Below, piece by piece: positions 1-10,376 of a stretch of DNA of 64,000 nt (position 1 is the stretch's first letter; every line of letters begins with the position of its first letter). Made by a program: the position numbers and the translations under genes. Under the pieces are notes generated by a model. The model searched no databases and had not been told where the DNA came from. It was given only the letters and a program-made list of their open reading frames with translations. Location of the stretch: the NCBI GenBank assembly GCA_950295325.1, contig OX485807.1:30971666-31035665 (forward strand), read 5' to 3'. This stretch comes from Polytrichum commune (Eukaryota > Streptophyta > Polytrichopsida > Polytrichales > Polytrichaceae).

Positions 1-600
1 GTTGAATAGGTACTCCTCAAACCAGCATGTAGATCTGGGTTTAACATACCATCTTGCATCCAAAACACTAGCATGCCAAGCGAGGAGGTCAACAATTTGC
101 TTGGCATGCGGGTCACCGGGTGCATCCTCTTCGTGTACATGCCGTCCCAATGCACATGCCGTAGAAAAATGCACATCAGCCTCACCCTCCCTTCTCAATT
201 TTTTTCTTTGCGCATAATGTGAAGCACTTGCCTCTATCGATGTTATGTACATCGACACCATCACCACACATATGTCAATGCATGTTAACAGTATGGGAAT
301 AGTAGATGCAACATCCAATGTGGCCACTGAGTTTTGAGTCGGTGCATGTTGTAGGGGCATGTTGGCACGTCCAGGGAGCGGAGGTGCAGGCGGGATGAAC
401 GCATGTGCAGAGGGGCATCGAGACGGAGAACGGACCCCGCCAAGAGGGATGTCAGGAAGGGCAGAACATGTTGGCATGGCAGATGAGCCGGGTACGTCAC
501 GCTTTGGAAGACGGAGAGGCGGGAGACATGTGGAAGGGGGCTCAAGTTCGGATGCAGATTGAGGCACCGCGGCATGTTCTGATGTACGAGCCTTGTAGCA
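1..600 (-). CDS. partial coding segment, PIF/Harbinger (HARBI1-like) N-terminus or derived gene, runs off left edge
   Basis: One minus-strand frame stays open from about position 590 to the left edge of the window. Its last 100 residues read like a protein: a basic stretch AQRKKLRREGEADVHF, an acidic HEEDAPGDPHAK segment, then LDARWYVKPRSTCWFEEYLF at the very edge. The WYVKPRSTCWFEEYLF block resembles the region just before the DDE_Tnp_4 domain of plant HARBI1-like proteins, whose catalytic part would lie outside the window. In-frame ATG codons occur near 252-264, so the start could be there; a splice acceptor ending in CAG near 590 is an alternative. The upstream part is Pro/Ser-rich and less convincing. 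The family call rests on one short motif and is tentative. Confidence 0.4.
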
Positions 601-1010
601 TGCAGGGTGTGGACAACATTAGGAAACAATGCATGGATTTCGATTTTACGTGATGCCATGCAGAACAGACATGTTGTTCCCCAACTATGGGCATCATTGC
701 ACAACCTATCACTAAACCTAGACATAGAAATGGCATTGACTGTATAGGCACATGGAAGAATGAAATGCAACACACCTTCGTGTACAGTGGAGGCCATGCG
801 CCAACATGTGTGTTATTTTCAATTGTGAAGCGAAATTATATGTGAACCTCAATGTATCCCAAATTTTGTTTCTGAACTTGTTTCACAAATTTCAACGCAT
901 GCCAAAATGTATGACAAGCATGGGATTGCCAAAGAAAATGCCATTGCGAAATGTCAAATTGCGGTCAATGACATATTGAATGCCACCACACACTAACGCG
1001 GATTGGCACA

Positions 1011-1395
1011 TTAAGAAGAAAAATATGGACCTAGGTGCACCTTGTGATGGAGGCCCCGAATTGCGTTGCCAGCGGCCGCAAGCCTCTCCCTAACGAGCTC
1101 AAAAGGGTTGGCAGGTGCCGCGAGGGGCACGTGCCTAGGCACATTTTCGAATCCAGCGCCATCATCCCGCACCATAAACAAAAGCGACCGACCGAGCTCG
1201 TGCGACTCCAGCTCCACCTCGGAGTCAAAACGGAGCATGAGAGCGCGTAGGTTGGTGCAATCCTCCTCCAACTCCCACTTGCAGTACATCTCCACAAGAG
1301 GGAGCAAATGCATGCATGTGGTGCGGATAACCTGTCGGGTGGGAGGAGGCAAATGTATGTGGCGATGCCACACCAGTTGACCTGTGCAATAAAAC
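1011..1395 (-). CDS. candidate exon of an unidentified minus-strand gene
   Basis: A minus-strand frame of about 125 codons opens right after an acceptor-like site (pyrimidine-rich TTTTATTGCACAG, exon beginning near 1390) and closes with TAA at 1011. The predicted peptide looks protein-like and amphipathic, for example VEMYCKWELEEDCTNLRALM and ESHELGRSLLFMVRDDGAGF. A donor-like AAG/GTGCAC near 1044 could end the exon earlier. I do not recognise the family. It lies upstream, on the same strand, of the HARBI1-like segment at the left edge, so both may be exons of one gene or of one decayed Harbinger-type element. Confidence 0.3.
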
Positions 1396-1399
1396 CATG

Positions 1400-3324
1400 T
1401 CGGAGTCCTTCATGAACAACACAGAACATGTGCACACAAAGCGAAGGTGATGCCAAAAACCAACGCCAAACAACACAAGAATAAAGATTGGAGTAAAATC
1501 ACAAACCCAATTTTGAATGTTGGAATTCGGACTCATGCCGGATGGAGTGCGAATAGTAAGCATAACAAAAAAGCTTGTAGCCCACCCAGTAATCCTCCAA
1601 CCTACAAACATAATTTTAGAAATCAGCAAAGCAGCACACCGCTAATGGTTGAACCACAAACATGTCCCACCGCATGCATAGCGGTGAGCAATCGAAACAT
1701 TGTTGTGCAAACACTGTAGGGAGGAAGGTGTGCTAGGCAGAGTACCAAGGTGTGTGAAACAGAAAGTGTTGAACCCTGTTGCCCCCCCCTCCACCCCATC
1801 ACGGGCGAAGGCGAATTCAGAAATCCTTGCAGGCCAAACAGGTCCATGCAAGTCTGTGGGATTCAAGTGCACAGCTTCTCAACATAGAGTGCACAGACTG
1901 GAGTAGTAGTTTGCGAACAAACTAGCATCACATGTGGTACGTGCATTTGTGCAAAGGCAGATATCGACTATAAGGAAGGGGGGCAGCCCAAAGTCGCAGA
2001 CACAGAACATAAATTGAAGTGCTGCAGATGATCTGCACTCATAATTGTGCAATGTGCAGCAGGCCACATGCAAGGTTAGGAATCAAATGTGTTTGAATTG
2101 ATGGAGCTGCGAGGAGGAAAGGCGCCCATTGCATGTGCGCAGTGGCGGAGTCTGGGGGCGGTGCGCAGACAGGGCAAGGTGAGGCCAGACGGAGCCCAAT
2201 TGCGGCAGGTTGGCAATGGCAGCCAGACATGCACGTGTGATTACGATTGGGGGATACCACCACAGACAGAGGCCACTGTCAAGGAGCACAAGGAAGAAAA
2301 CATGAATGTGGCAAACCAAACGCCGCATGGGGAAGCTAGGAGCTCTGGAAAATGTGTTTCAAACACTTGGCGAGGCCGCGCACGTGCCACTACCCCCCAA
2401 ATCATCGGAAAGGATTCAATAGATGTGTGAGAAGAAGCCATGGAGGCGCGCAGTGATTGCAGGGCACGGGAAACATTCACGGAGGCATGTGATGACAAAT
2501 TTGAGAACAATCACCGCGTCAAGAACATTGTGCACAACACCGACATGCTGTTGTGATTGAGATACATGCAAGCCACACCCCAGAAGGCACACACATTGGC
2601 ACCAGAATTGAACTCACACCCAAAAATGAACTATGTATTGCCGACGACAAGACACGGCAAACAAGGGCAACCGGGAGAAAATCAAGCACATGCGGCGACA
2701 AAGGAGTGGAAGCCACACATGGAGGCGTTGCAAAATAATTGGTGAAATTTATGTAGCATGGCAGAGGTACATCCCTGCAGCGGCTCAAACGCAGGAAGCC
2801 GCGAACAGGAAAAATGAAGGCGAAAAAAAAAAACCTGCCACAAATTCGGCACAGACACACTCCCGCCAACATCGCCGCGGCAAATCAGTTACAGGGAGCA
2901 GCACGGCGCGTGCCCGAAAAAAACCCCTGTCGTCGGCGTGAGAAATTGCGTGCAGTGTTGTGTACTCCGAAAAATTTAACTACACCCACACGGATCTCGG
3001 CGACGTCTGGTTCCAGGGTGGTAGCTCCTCCACATACGTTTCCTGTGCTGCGAGGGGCTGCCGGGGTAGGTGTCTGGATTCCCAGCCCTTCACAGTGAAT
3101 CGCCGCCCCTAGGACCTGCAGATGCGAGTGTCGGCAGTGTTAGCCCACATAGACAGATAGAATTGGTCGGCGGTCGTGAGCGAAGGTGGAAATGGGAGGT
3201 AGCGCAAACAACACCGCTGGTTGGACGTGTCGCCAAGGAGGAGGACAGAGGGGTGGGGAGGAAAGGGTATTGCGGACACAACTGTGTCATCCGTAGAGGA
3301 TAACATATCCTCGGAGATGGCAGG
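1400..3324. other. unassigned sequence
   Basis: No convincing gene was seen on either strand. A minus-strand open segment from about 3330 to 3109 ends in TAG and has a plausible but unrecognised peptide (DMLSSTDDTVVSAIPFPP at its start). Several short AG/GT splice-like contexts are present, so intron or untranslated sequence of the minus-strand gene candidate is possible. The 3' boundary is exact because a solo LTR with target duplication begins at 3325. Confidence 0.3.
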
Positions 3325-4297
3325 TGTCGCGCACCTCTCCATGAGGAGTGGCCGAAACACCATGGGCACAAGGGGGACCCCGGAGTGACACCCGGGACTT
3401 GTGGCGCCGTTGGTGAGAGGGCCCAAGTGATCCTAGTGTGGGTGAGGGCCCCGGGCGTTGGGAACGCCTCCCACCCACGAAGACTAGGAGGCACAAGGGT
3501 AAGGCCATGAGCTATGCGTAGCTCATGGCGTGGTGATTCTAGAAAGCTCAAGAACACCTCAATCGGAGGTGTGAGCTAGGAGTTATGGCCATTTGAGTGG
3601 GGCGCTGTCCCGGGACAGCGCCCTGGTACAGCAGTGCCTGGGAGTGATTCCCGGGACTGCCAAGGTTCAAACAGGCATAACGTCCTCAATACTTGTCCGA
3701 ATGGGGCAAGTGAGGAGTCCATCGGCATCTACGTGAAGCGTAGATGAAGATGAAGTGGTTGGTTGCTGGAATCAGACATCATACAAGGAAGTTATGATGG
3801 TCTGAAGCTGCTAGTGGGTTCTAGGCCCAGCAGCTAAAGGAAAATGTCCACTTGGCCCCAACTCTTGGTAGAGAGACAAGAGGTTGGTTGACGGTGGGGT
3901 AGGGGCCCCGCGTGAAGTCCTAGAGGCTTATATGGGTGAGGTGGTGTGGCCTCACCCACCCGAGGCCGAACGGCAAGGCCTCCATGGGCTTTGGCCTATT
4001 GTGAGGCCATAGTTGCCTAGTATGGTTCGGGTTGTTGTAGTGTTGCTCCGGCAACGCGATGATCAACATAGGATTGGACTTCCATGGATGGAAGTCCACA
4101 TTGGGGAAATGGGTTACCGATTAAGGGGTGAGTCCCGAAAGCAAAGTAGGAGGGTTGGTTCCCTCCTATGAACTATTGGTCCAGGGTAAGAGGAGCTAAC
4201 CATTAGCATGGCGGAATGCGAAGGGTTAGCGACTCGTAACCTTTGCTAGAATTGAAAATTGGCAAGATTATTAAGGGACCTAGCAAGGGTTGCGACA
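3325..4297 (+). mobile_element. solo LTR of the A/C chromovirus-derived family
   Basis: This 973-bp LTR starts TGTCGCGCACC, ends GGGTTGCGACA, and is flanked by a perfect 5-bp target duplication GCAGG (3320-3324 and 4298-4302). No internal sequence remains, so it arose by LTR-LTR recombination after insertion. By eye it appears identical to the two LTRs of element C (50574 and 56830) and differs at a few sites from those of element A. A TATA-like TTATATGG lies near 3927-3935. It carries the 24-bp perfect palindrome typical of this LTR at 3600-3623. Confidence 0.93.
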
Positions 4298-4339
4298 GCA
4301 GGGAGGCGACAAACACTGCATATCGTGTGGGAAGCACAC

Positions 4340-5311
4340 TGTCGCAACCCTTGCTAAGCCCCCTTGACAATCTTGCCAATTTTCAATTCTAGCAAAGGTT
4401 ACGAGCGCTAACCATTCGCATTCCGCCATGCTAATGGTTAGCTCCTCCTACCCCGGACCAATAGCTCATAGGAGGGAACCAACCCTCCTACTTTGCTTTC
4501 GGGACTCACCCCTTAATCGGTAGCCCATTCCTAGATGTGGACTTCCATCCATGGAAGTCCAATCCCATGTTGATCATCGCGTTGCCGGAGCAACACTACA
4601 ACAACCCGAACCATACTAGGCAACTATGGCCTCACAATAGGCCAAAGCCCATGGAGGCCTTGCCGTTCGGCCTCGGGTGGGTGAGGCCACACCACCTCAC
4701 CCATATAAGCCTCTAGGACTCTACGCGGGGCCCCTACCCCACCGTCAACCAACCTCTTGTCTCTCTACCAAGAGTTGGGGCCAAGTGGACACTTTCCCTT
4801 AGCCGCTGGGCCTAGAAGCCCCCAGCAACTTCAGACCATCATAACTTCCTTGTATGATGTCTGATCATAACACTTGACCACTCCATCTTCATCTACGCTT
4901 CACGTAGATGCCGATGCACTCCTCACTTGCCCCATTCGGGCAAGTGGTGAGGAAGTTATGCCTGTTTGAACCTTTGCAGTCCCGGGAATCACTCCCAGGC
5001 ACTGCTGTACCAGGGCGCTGTCCCGGGACAGCGCCCCACTCAAATGGCCATAACTCCTAGCTCACACCTCCGATTGAGGTGTTCTTGAGCTTTCTAGAAT
5101 CACCACGCCATGAGCTACGCATAACTCATCGCCTTCCCCTTGTGCCTCCTAGTCTCCGTGGGTGGGAGGCGTTCCCAACGCCCGGGGCCGTCACCCACAC
5201 TAGGATCACTTGGGCCCTCTCACCAACGGCGCCACAAGTCCCGGGTGTCACTCCGGGGTCCCCCTTGTGCCCATGGTGTTTCGGGCACTCCTCATGGAGA
5301 GGTGCGCGACA
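4340..5311 (-). repeat. element A 3' LTR
   Basis: In plus orientation it begins TGTCGCAACCCTTGC and ends GGTGCGCGACA, 972 bp. It differs from the 5' LTR (10377-11349) at one visible place: CCAATAG at 4478-4484 versus CCATATAG. Reading frames of 100-155 codons inside LTRs of this family are not conserved genes and are treated as fortuitous. Confidence 0.93.
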
Positions 5312-6110
5312 CTCACCCCCACCAAACGGAGTCGATGCCCTCATCGACTATACTCGTAGTCGGCACACCAATTCTCAAGTTGCCATCCTCTATGGTGCGG
5401 CATTGTGTTTACCTTAGGGCGCGACCCCCACAATGCATCTTCAAATTTGGCATAGTCCCAAAGGTGTCGTTCCTAGGTGGTCCGTTAGCGACCTTGGATC
5501 TCTCATCCAAGGACCTAACCTATACTAGACCCACCTACTTTGGGACTCACTTGGGTTGCCCCTCCTTTGGGGCCTCCCCCGTTAGGCTCCACTAGCCTAA
5601 CGTGACACATCTAGGCGAGACCTCAACGCTTCCACTAAGTTGTCTCGGTTGCAACTCCGAGATGGCTTTCCATTGTTAAGCCACGCCTCGATCGCACGGG
5701 GGTGATGCCAAGTCCCGCCCGACTCGGTTCCCACTTTGCTCTTTCGAGACATGGGTTCATGACTCCCATGCGCCAACTTTCGTTCGCTCGCGGGTAGCAC
5801 TTTTATGAGCACGCGCCATCACCTTGTCCCCGCCCGGACAAGCCCACAACTAAGAAGTTTCTTGGTTTTATCCAAGGCCCCTCCAAGCCATGGCCCCCAA
5901 TTACTCGGCTTACCCAACTTAGTTTGGCATATCTATTCCCCCTCTTCCATTAACCAAGTACAAGTACAAGACTAGGACCTCATCTCATACTTTTCTCTTT
6001 GCACCACTAAAGTTTGGACTTTATTCCCTCAAGCCAAAGAACAAGTTAATGTTGTGGAGCAATTAGCCTCGAAGCTAAGTGTGCTACTAGCGTCTCTCCC
6101 CCACTAAAGG
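5312..6110 (-). other. element A non-coding stretch between chromodomain and 3' LTR
   Basis: About 800 bp, conserved with 56035-56829 of element C. It holds two G-rich purine tracts on the minus strand: one directly against the LTR at 5312-5325 (the functional PPT by position) and one near 6095-6110 (AGTGGGGGAGAGACG), which may be an older internal PPT. No coding capacity is evident. Confidence 0.6.
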
Positions 6111-6113
6111 AGA

Positions 6114-6530
6114 TTGATGTCCTCATCAATGCCTACGCTTCTTTTTGTTGGAATGTCTAGCCTTAATTTCTTCAAAGTGCTTTACCAATTCCTTGCCGTT
6201 CATCATGTCTCTTGCCGCTACCAAACGGCTTCTTTCTCATGGTATCCTCACCATTTCACCAAGTACTCCTTTGTTCATTTTTTTTCTTTTTCACTTGGGC
6301 TTCCTACACTTGAGGATGCCCTCCTACCTCATGTTCCAAATGACATCCACAAGGTCGGGAGGTGGCCTAATCACTTGCTTGTAATTTGGCCACAAGGTGT
6401 CGTCCTTAAATGGCTTTAGGAATGAGACATGAAATGTTGGATGCACTTTGATCTCGGGCGGTAATTCCAACTTATACATGTCCTTGAACACTTGTTCCAC
6501 AATGGGAAATGAAGCTCCAATTTTGGACAT
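6114..6530 (-). pseudogene. element A integrase C-terminus and chromodomain remnant
   Basis: The frame at 6530-6324 reads YKLELPPEIKVHPTFHVSFL followed by KPFKDD, a typical end of chromovirus integrase (the His-Pro-x-Phe-His-Val-Ser block). Downstream, in other frames, residues matching a chromodomain are seen: KW.GY, then ET.W.AARDM and a closing LVKHF motif, best read in the sister copy at 55870-56015. This assigns the family to chromodomain-bearing Ty3/gypsy elements. Frameshifts and stops break it. Confidence 0.75.
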
Positions 6531-6761
6531 GACCTTTGGAGTGAGGCCTTCCGGTTAAGTGAAGTTGTTCACATTCAACAACATCTTTTGGCCCACCTCA
6601 TTCTCCACTTCGCGTCTTCCGGCATTGACTTGCACTTCGTAGCACATTCGGGCTTTCTCCACCAACAACTTGGTCATCTCCAAGACTTGTTTACAGTCTT
6701 GGCCAAGTCCTCACCATCTTGGTTGAACTCTAGTGTTGAATGTGCCCCCTCGAGAGCTAGG

Positions 6762-7310
6762 TTAATAGGTTGGAGCGCATCCACTCCATAAGCCACCACG
6801 AAAGACCACCCCTTGTGTCGCCAAGTGCGTGGCTACATTGCAATTACACTCCGCTCGACCCACATAGTCCGCCCAATCTCCTTGGTCCGCCCCCACCAAG
6901 TTCCTCAAGTATTGCTTCAAGTCTCCATTCACACGCTTTGTTTTCCCATCCATTTGGGAATACATGGCCGTGCTAAACCTTAGTTTCAATACAACCTCCT
7001 TAGAGAAATGCATTGAAAATGCACTTGTGAACTTTGGATCTTGATCCCACACAATCACTCTTGGCAACCCGTGGTGCCTCAACCATCCTTTGAGAAAAGG
7101 CTATGCGGTCTCCAACGCGGTGGCGGTTTCCACAATCGGCACCATGTGTGCCCACTTGGCAAACCACTCTACCATCAACAAGATGGCATCATACCCATGT
7201 GACTCCGGCAAACTTGTGATCAAGTCCATGCACATACTATGCCATGGCGCCGACGGGATAGGCAAAGGTTGCAAGAAACCGCCTTGCTTTTGGTAAGAGG
7301 CTCGGTTCAC
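6762..7310 (-). pseudogene. element A integrase core remnant
   Basis: Two frames cover the catalytic core. 7310-7101 contains the first Asp region (MCMDLITSLPESHGYDAILL) and an AKWAHMVPI block. 7082-6762 contains PRVIVWDQDPKFTSAF with the second Asp, then QMDGKTKRVNG where chromoviruses normally have TDGQTERVN. The catalytic Glu is therefore replaced by Lys in this copy, while the sister copy in element C keeps Glu. The zinc-binding N-terminal part lies in 7638-7324 (PIAGLRGERKNRHRM). Not functional as it stands. Confidence 0.85.
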
Positions 7311-7615
7311 TTGGCACTTTGATTCAAGCCTTCACAAAGTGGGCTATATCTTCCTTTATGCACCGCCAATGGTACCTCCATGACACCATTCTATGGCGGT
7401 TTTTTCTTTCTCCTCTAAGGCCGGCAATAGGACTATGAAATTCTTCTTTCAAAACCGATAGCCTCAACTTGCCTTGTGGCACATACACCCAACTTTGCTT
7501 GCACTTGAACAATCCGTCCACCAACTTAACCTCTTTGAGCACCTTACTCTTGCGAAGTTCACCTAAAAGCTTTTGTGCTTTTGGGGTAGTTAATTTACCC
7601 CTCCCGTATCTTGCA

Positions 7616-7942
7616 TCACAAGTTTCCTTCGCCGGCACACATTAGCCACAAGGTTTGGATGGTTCTCATTACTTGGAACTCATCCGGTCTACTTCGCGCA
7701 CCCGGCACCACATTTCCACGGTCCGGTTTGTGGATCAAATCCACCTTCATAAGCGCCAAACTATCATGCCACCGCAATGACTTGGCGCTTACTTGCGCTT
7801 GAATGTCAAAATTGTTTTGGGACACATTGTCCATGTAGACCTTTGCTTTGTGCGACCCCAAATAGTGTCGCCACATCTTCAAGCAATGCACTACGACAAA
7901 GAAGTTCTTTGTCATGAGTTGGTTGTCTTCTTTGACAACCAT
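7616..7942 (-). pseudogene. element A RNase H C-terminal remnant
   Basis: The frame reads NQLMTKNFFVVVHCLKMWRH then YLGSHKAKVYMDN and, further on, WHDSLALMKVDLIHKPDRGN, matching the chromovirus RNase H pattern (normally KEL.AVV..L..WRHYL.G ... D..L.YKPGK.N). It follows directly on the four-fold repeated module and precedes integrase, as expected for pol order RT-RH-IN. It is interrupted by frame changes on both sides. Confidence 0.75.
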
Positions 7943-8830
7943 CGAGCTTCATGCTCCCATATGCAATGGCCATCCATCTTACATCAACAATCCGCCATTG
8001 GCAAAGTTAATCACCCCCGTATGCACCTCAAAAGGTTTGTCAAGCTCCGCGAATTTGAGCACGGGCGTCTAAGAACACTTGCTCTCAAGCTCCCTAAAGA
8101 CTTGGTGGCAAGGCTCATCCCACTCTTGGGATAGCCATTTCTTCCACAAGTCGGATAAGGTCGGATAACCATCAAGCTTAACGCTCTAATATGCAATGGC
8201 CATCCATCTTACATAAACCATCCGCCAATTGCAAAGTCACTCGCCACCCCGTATTCACCTCAAAAGGTTTGTCAAGCTCCGCGAACTTGAACACGGGTGG
8301 CAAAGACAACTTTGTATTAAGCTCCCCAAAGACTTTGGGGGCAAGGCTCATCCCACTCTTAAGATAGCCATTTCTTTCACAAGTCGCACAAGGTTTGACA
8401 ACCTTTAAGCTTAATGCTCCCATATGCAATGGGCATCCATCTTGGATCAACATCCGCCAATGGTAAAGTCACTCGCCCCCGTATGCATCTCAAAAGGTTT
8501 GTCAAATTTCGCAAACTTGAGCACGGGCGGCGAAGAGAGCTTGCTCTTAAGCTGCTCAAAGACTTGGTAACAAGGCTCATCCCACTCTTGGGATAACCAT
8601 TTCTTGCACAAGCCGTACAAGGTTCGACAACCATGGAGCTTAATGCTCCCATAAGCAATGGTCATCCATCTTGGACCAACATCTGCCGATGGTAAAGTCC
8701 TTCGCCTCCATGTGCATCTCAAAATGCTTGTGAAAGCTCGGGAACTTAACCACATCTTGTGAAGGAAACTTGCTCTTGAGCTCCCCAAAGGCTTGGTGAC
8801 AAGGCTCATCCCACTCTTGGGATAGCCATT
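7930..8830 (-). repeat. four-copy 229-bp tandem array of the RT-end/RNase-H-start module (element A)
   Basis: The segment encoding WLSQEWDEPCHQAFGELKSK, a KF.EFDKPFEVHTGASDFTIG block and an AYGSMKLDGC block is present four times. The copies start on the minus strand at about 8829, 8600, 8370 and 8138, spaced 229-232 bp. In normal chromoviruses this module occurs once, at the junction of the RT thumb and RNase H. Copies have drifted independently and contain indels. The same four-copy array with the same period is present in element C at 53317-54225. Confidence 0.88.
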
Positions 8831-8839
8831 TTTCCAACA

Positions 8840-9030
8840 AGTTGACTAAGGTCCTAGCAACCTTAGAAACACCTCGAATGAAGTAGTGGTAGTAGTTGGC
8901 TAGGCCAACAAATGACCTTAGCCCTTCTCTTGAGTCAAGGGCCAATTCTCCTCTTGGATTGCCTTGACATTTGTCATGTTCATCCACCAACTTCCTTTGT
9001 CACCACATACCTCAAGAAATCAATCTCTCG
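8840..9030 (-). pseudogene. element A C-terminal reverse transcriptase fragment
   Basis: Minus-strand frames read IDFLRYVVTKEVGG, then VKAIQEENWP, SREGLRSFVGLANYYHYFIR and SKVARTLVNLLEK. This is the part of Ty3 reverse transcriptase after the active site (thumb and connection). What should precede it, the fingers and palm with the Y.DD motif, is missing. The protease region is joined almost directly to it through an A-rich run. Confidence 0.8.
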
Positions 9031-9561
9031 TTGAGCAAGTTTTTTTTTTTTTTTTTTTTTTTTTTCCACTCGTTGGCGGTAACATTTTGGACAACACATT
9101 GGTGAATACATCCTTGTACCTCACCAACATCCCACCAATGTGGTTTTGGGGAGGCCCATCTTTCCTAGCCTCCCCATGAGTTCCTTGGAGTTGCTCCAAT
9201 TGAACCACGACCATTATTATTATGTTTTTCCGTTTATTCATTTGGTCCATTAAGACCAAATTCGAGTTGGTTGCTCCTACCATAGGAGTCCTTGTCAATT
9301 TGTAGTGCAATTCTTTGCCATCAAGACATCACAAATGCACCGCAAGCTCACCGGCTTGCACCTCACATCTATCATGTGAGTTCCAAAGAAGGTAGCCTTC
9401 ACAATGACATGCATTTCATCTATTTCACATGGTGTGAAATTTTGACAAAAATCCAATGTCCCACATTGAAAAGTTACATGCATCGCGGCCTCCTTTGTTT
9501 CATGCGGTTCGTTCTTTCCAAACCGCACCTTGGTGGGCTTGCCCGCTCTATCAATCGGCAA
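9020..9561 (-). pseudogene. element A protease-region remnant
   Basis: The frame contains VRFGKNEPHETKEAAMHVTF, then DFCQNFTPCEIDEMHVIV, FFGTHMIDVRCKPVSL and KLTRTPMVGA, and ends with MLVRYKDVFTNVL. This matches the spacer between aspartic protease and RT in chromoviruses (the EIDVILGNTFLE..VDI..KP pattern, then the loop leading to the RT start). The Asp-Ser/Thr-Gly active site itself was not found. Confidence 0.65.
9040..9065 (+). repeat. 26-nt poly-T (poly-A in element A sense)
   Basis: A pure T run on the plus strand lies exactly where element C has only a short GTGAAAAATAA, so it is a homopolymer expansion specific to A, sitting at the junction of the reverse transcriptase deletion. Confidence 0.9.
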
Positions 9562-10350
9562 GCCCCAACTCCCTTGCGAGTTTTGGGCTCACGAAGGAAT
9601 GGTAGCCTCTTTATCAACCCATGAGACATTTGTCCCATTCATTTGAGCCTCAAAGTACAAAAGACTTGGCCTCGGCTTAAGGCTACTAGCCTTGGCCACA
9701 ATGCCATCGTCTTACATTCAGTCCGCGGCATAAGTATTATTTGGCGTGGTACCTATCTCCCCTCAACGTCCATTGTTGTAAGGCACCACCAAATTTCTTA
9801 TTGGGGTCATCGGCCTTAGTGCTCGTTGCAATTTTGATGATCCCCGCCACAACCTCAATAAACTTTTGGAAATTTGAACTTGGTATTCACCACCCGCTTT
9901 TGAAACCCCACCAAAAACGATGTACTTCTTAGAAAACTCGTTCATCTAAGATGCACAATTCATTTGGGTGTGAAATTCGCGCATATACGCCTTAAGAGGC
10001 CCGCACGCCTCATTTCCACCAAATTCATTCCAACATCAATACCTTCCAAGCTTTTCGAATTGGAATTTCAATCCAACATTAATGCCCTCCAAGGTTTTGG
10101 GTGCATTCGGTATTCTAGGCCCCAAATGCTTTTTTGAGGTGTGCGGGAGCCCTTTCAAAGGACTCCACCAATTTCCTTACCAAATCCACCATCATGCCCA
10201 CCATTGTCATTAGAACCAATGGTATGGTCAAATTCCCTTTACACATGATTTTTGTTCCAATTTGAGCCTCACAACCTTTTGGAAACCCCGGGCTAACCAT
10301 GATAACCCTCACGTTTGATAGCCATGTCTCCCTCAAAGTGCTAGCTCAAA
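9561..10350 (-). pseudogene. element A gag-like region
   Basis: The segment after the PBS encodes a 73-residue frame at 10336-10115 (PGFPKGCEAQIGTKI, PLVLMTMVGMMVDLVRKL) and further fragments to about 9760. It aligns throughout with 51587-52200 of element C. I see no CCHC zinc knuckle and cannot prove it is gag; the position (first after the PBS) is the main argument. Multiple frameshifts occur. Confidence 0.5.
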
Positions 10351-10354
10351 TATT

Positions 10355-10374
10355 GGAACCCTGCTCTGATACCA
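10355..10374 (-). promoter_or_regulatory. element A primer-binding site
   Basis: Minus-strand TGGTATCAGAGCAGGGTTCC begins two bases after the 5' LTR. The first 12 bases are complementary to the 3' end of plant initiator tRNA-Met, the common primer for plant LTR elements. Confidence 0.9.
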
Positions 10375-10376
10375 AG

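Noticed and set aside
3090-3557. 155-codon minus-strand frame and similar 100-165-codon frames in each LTR of the A/C family
   Set aside because: They lie within LTRs, appear on both strands at once and carry no motif; high GC lowers stop frequency.
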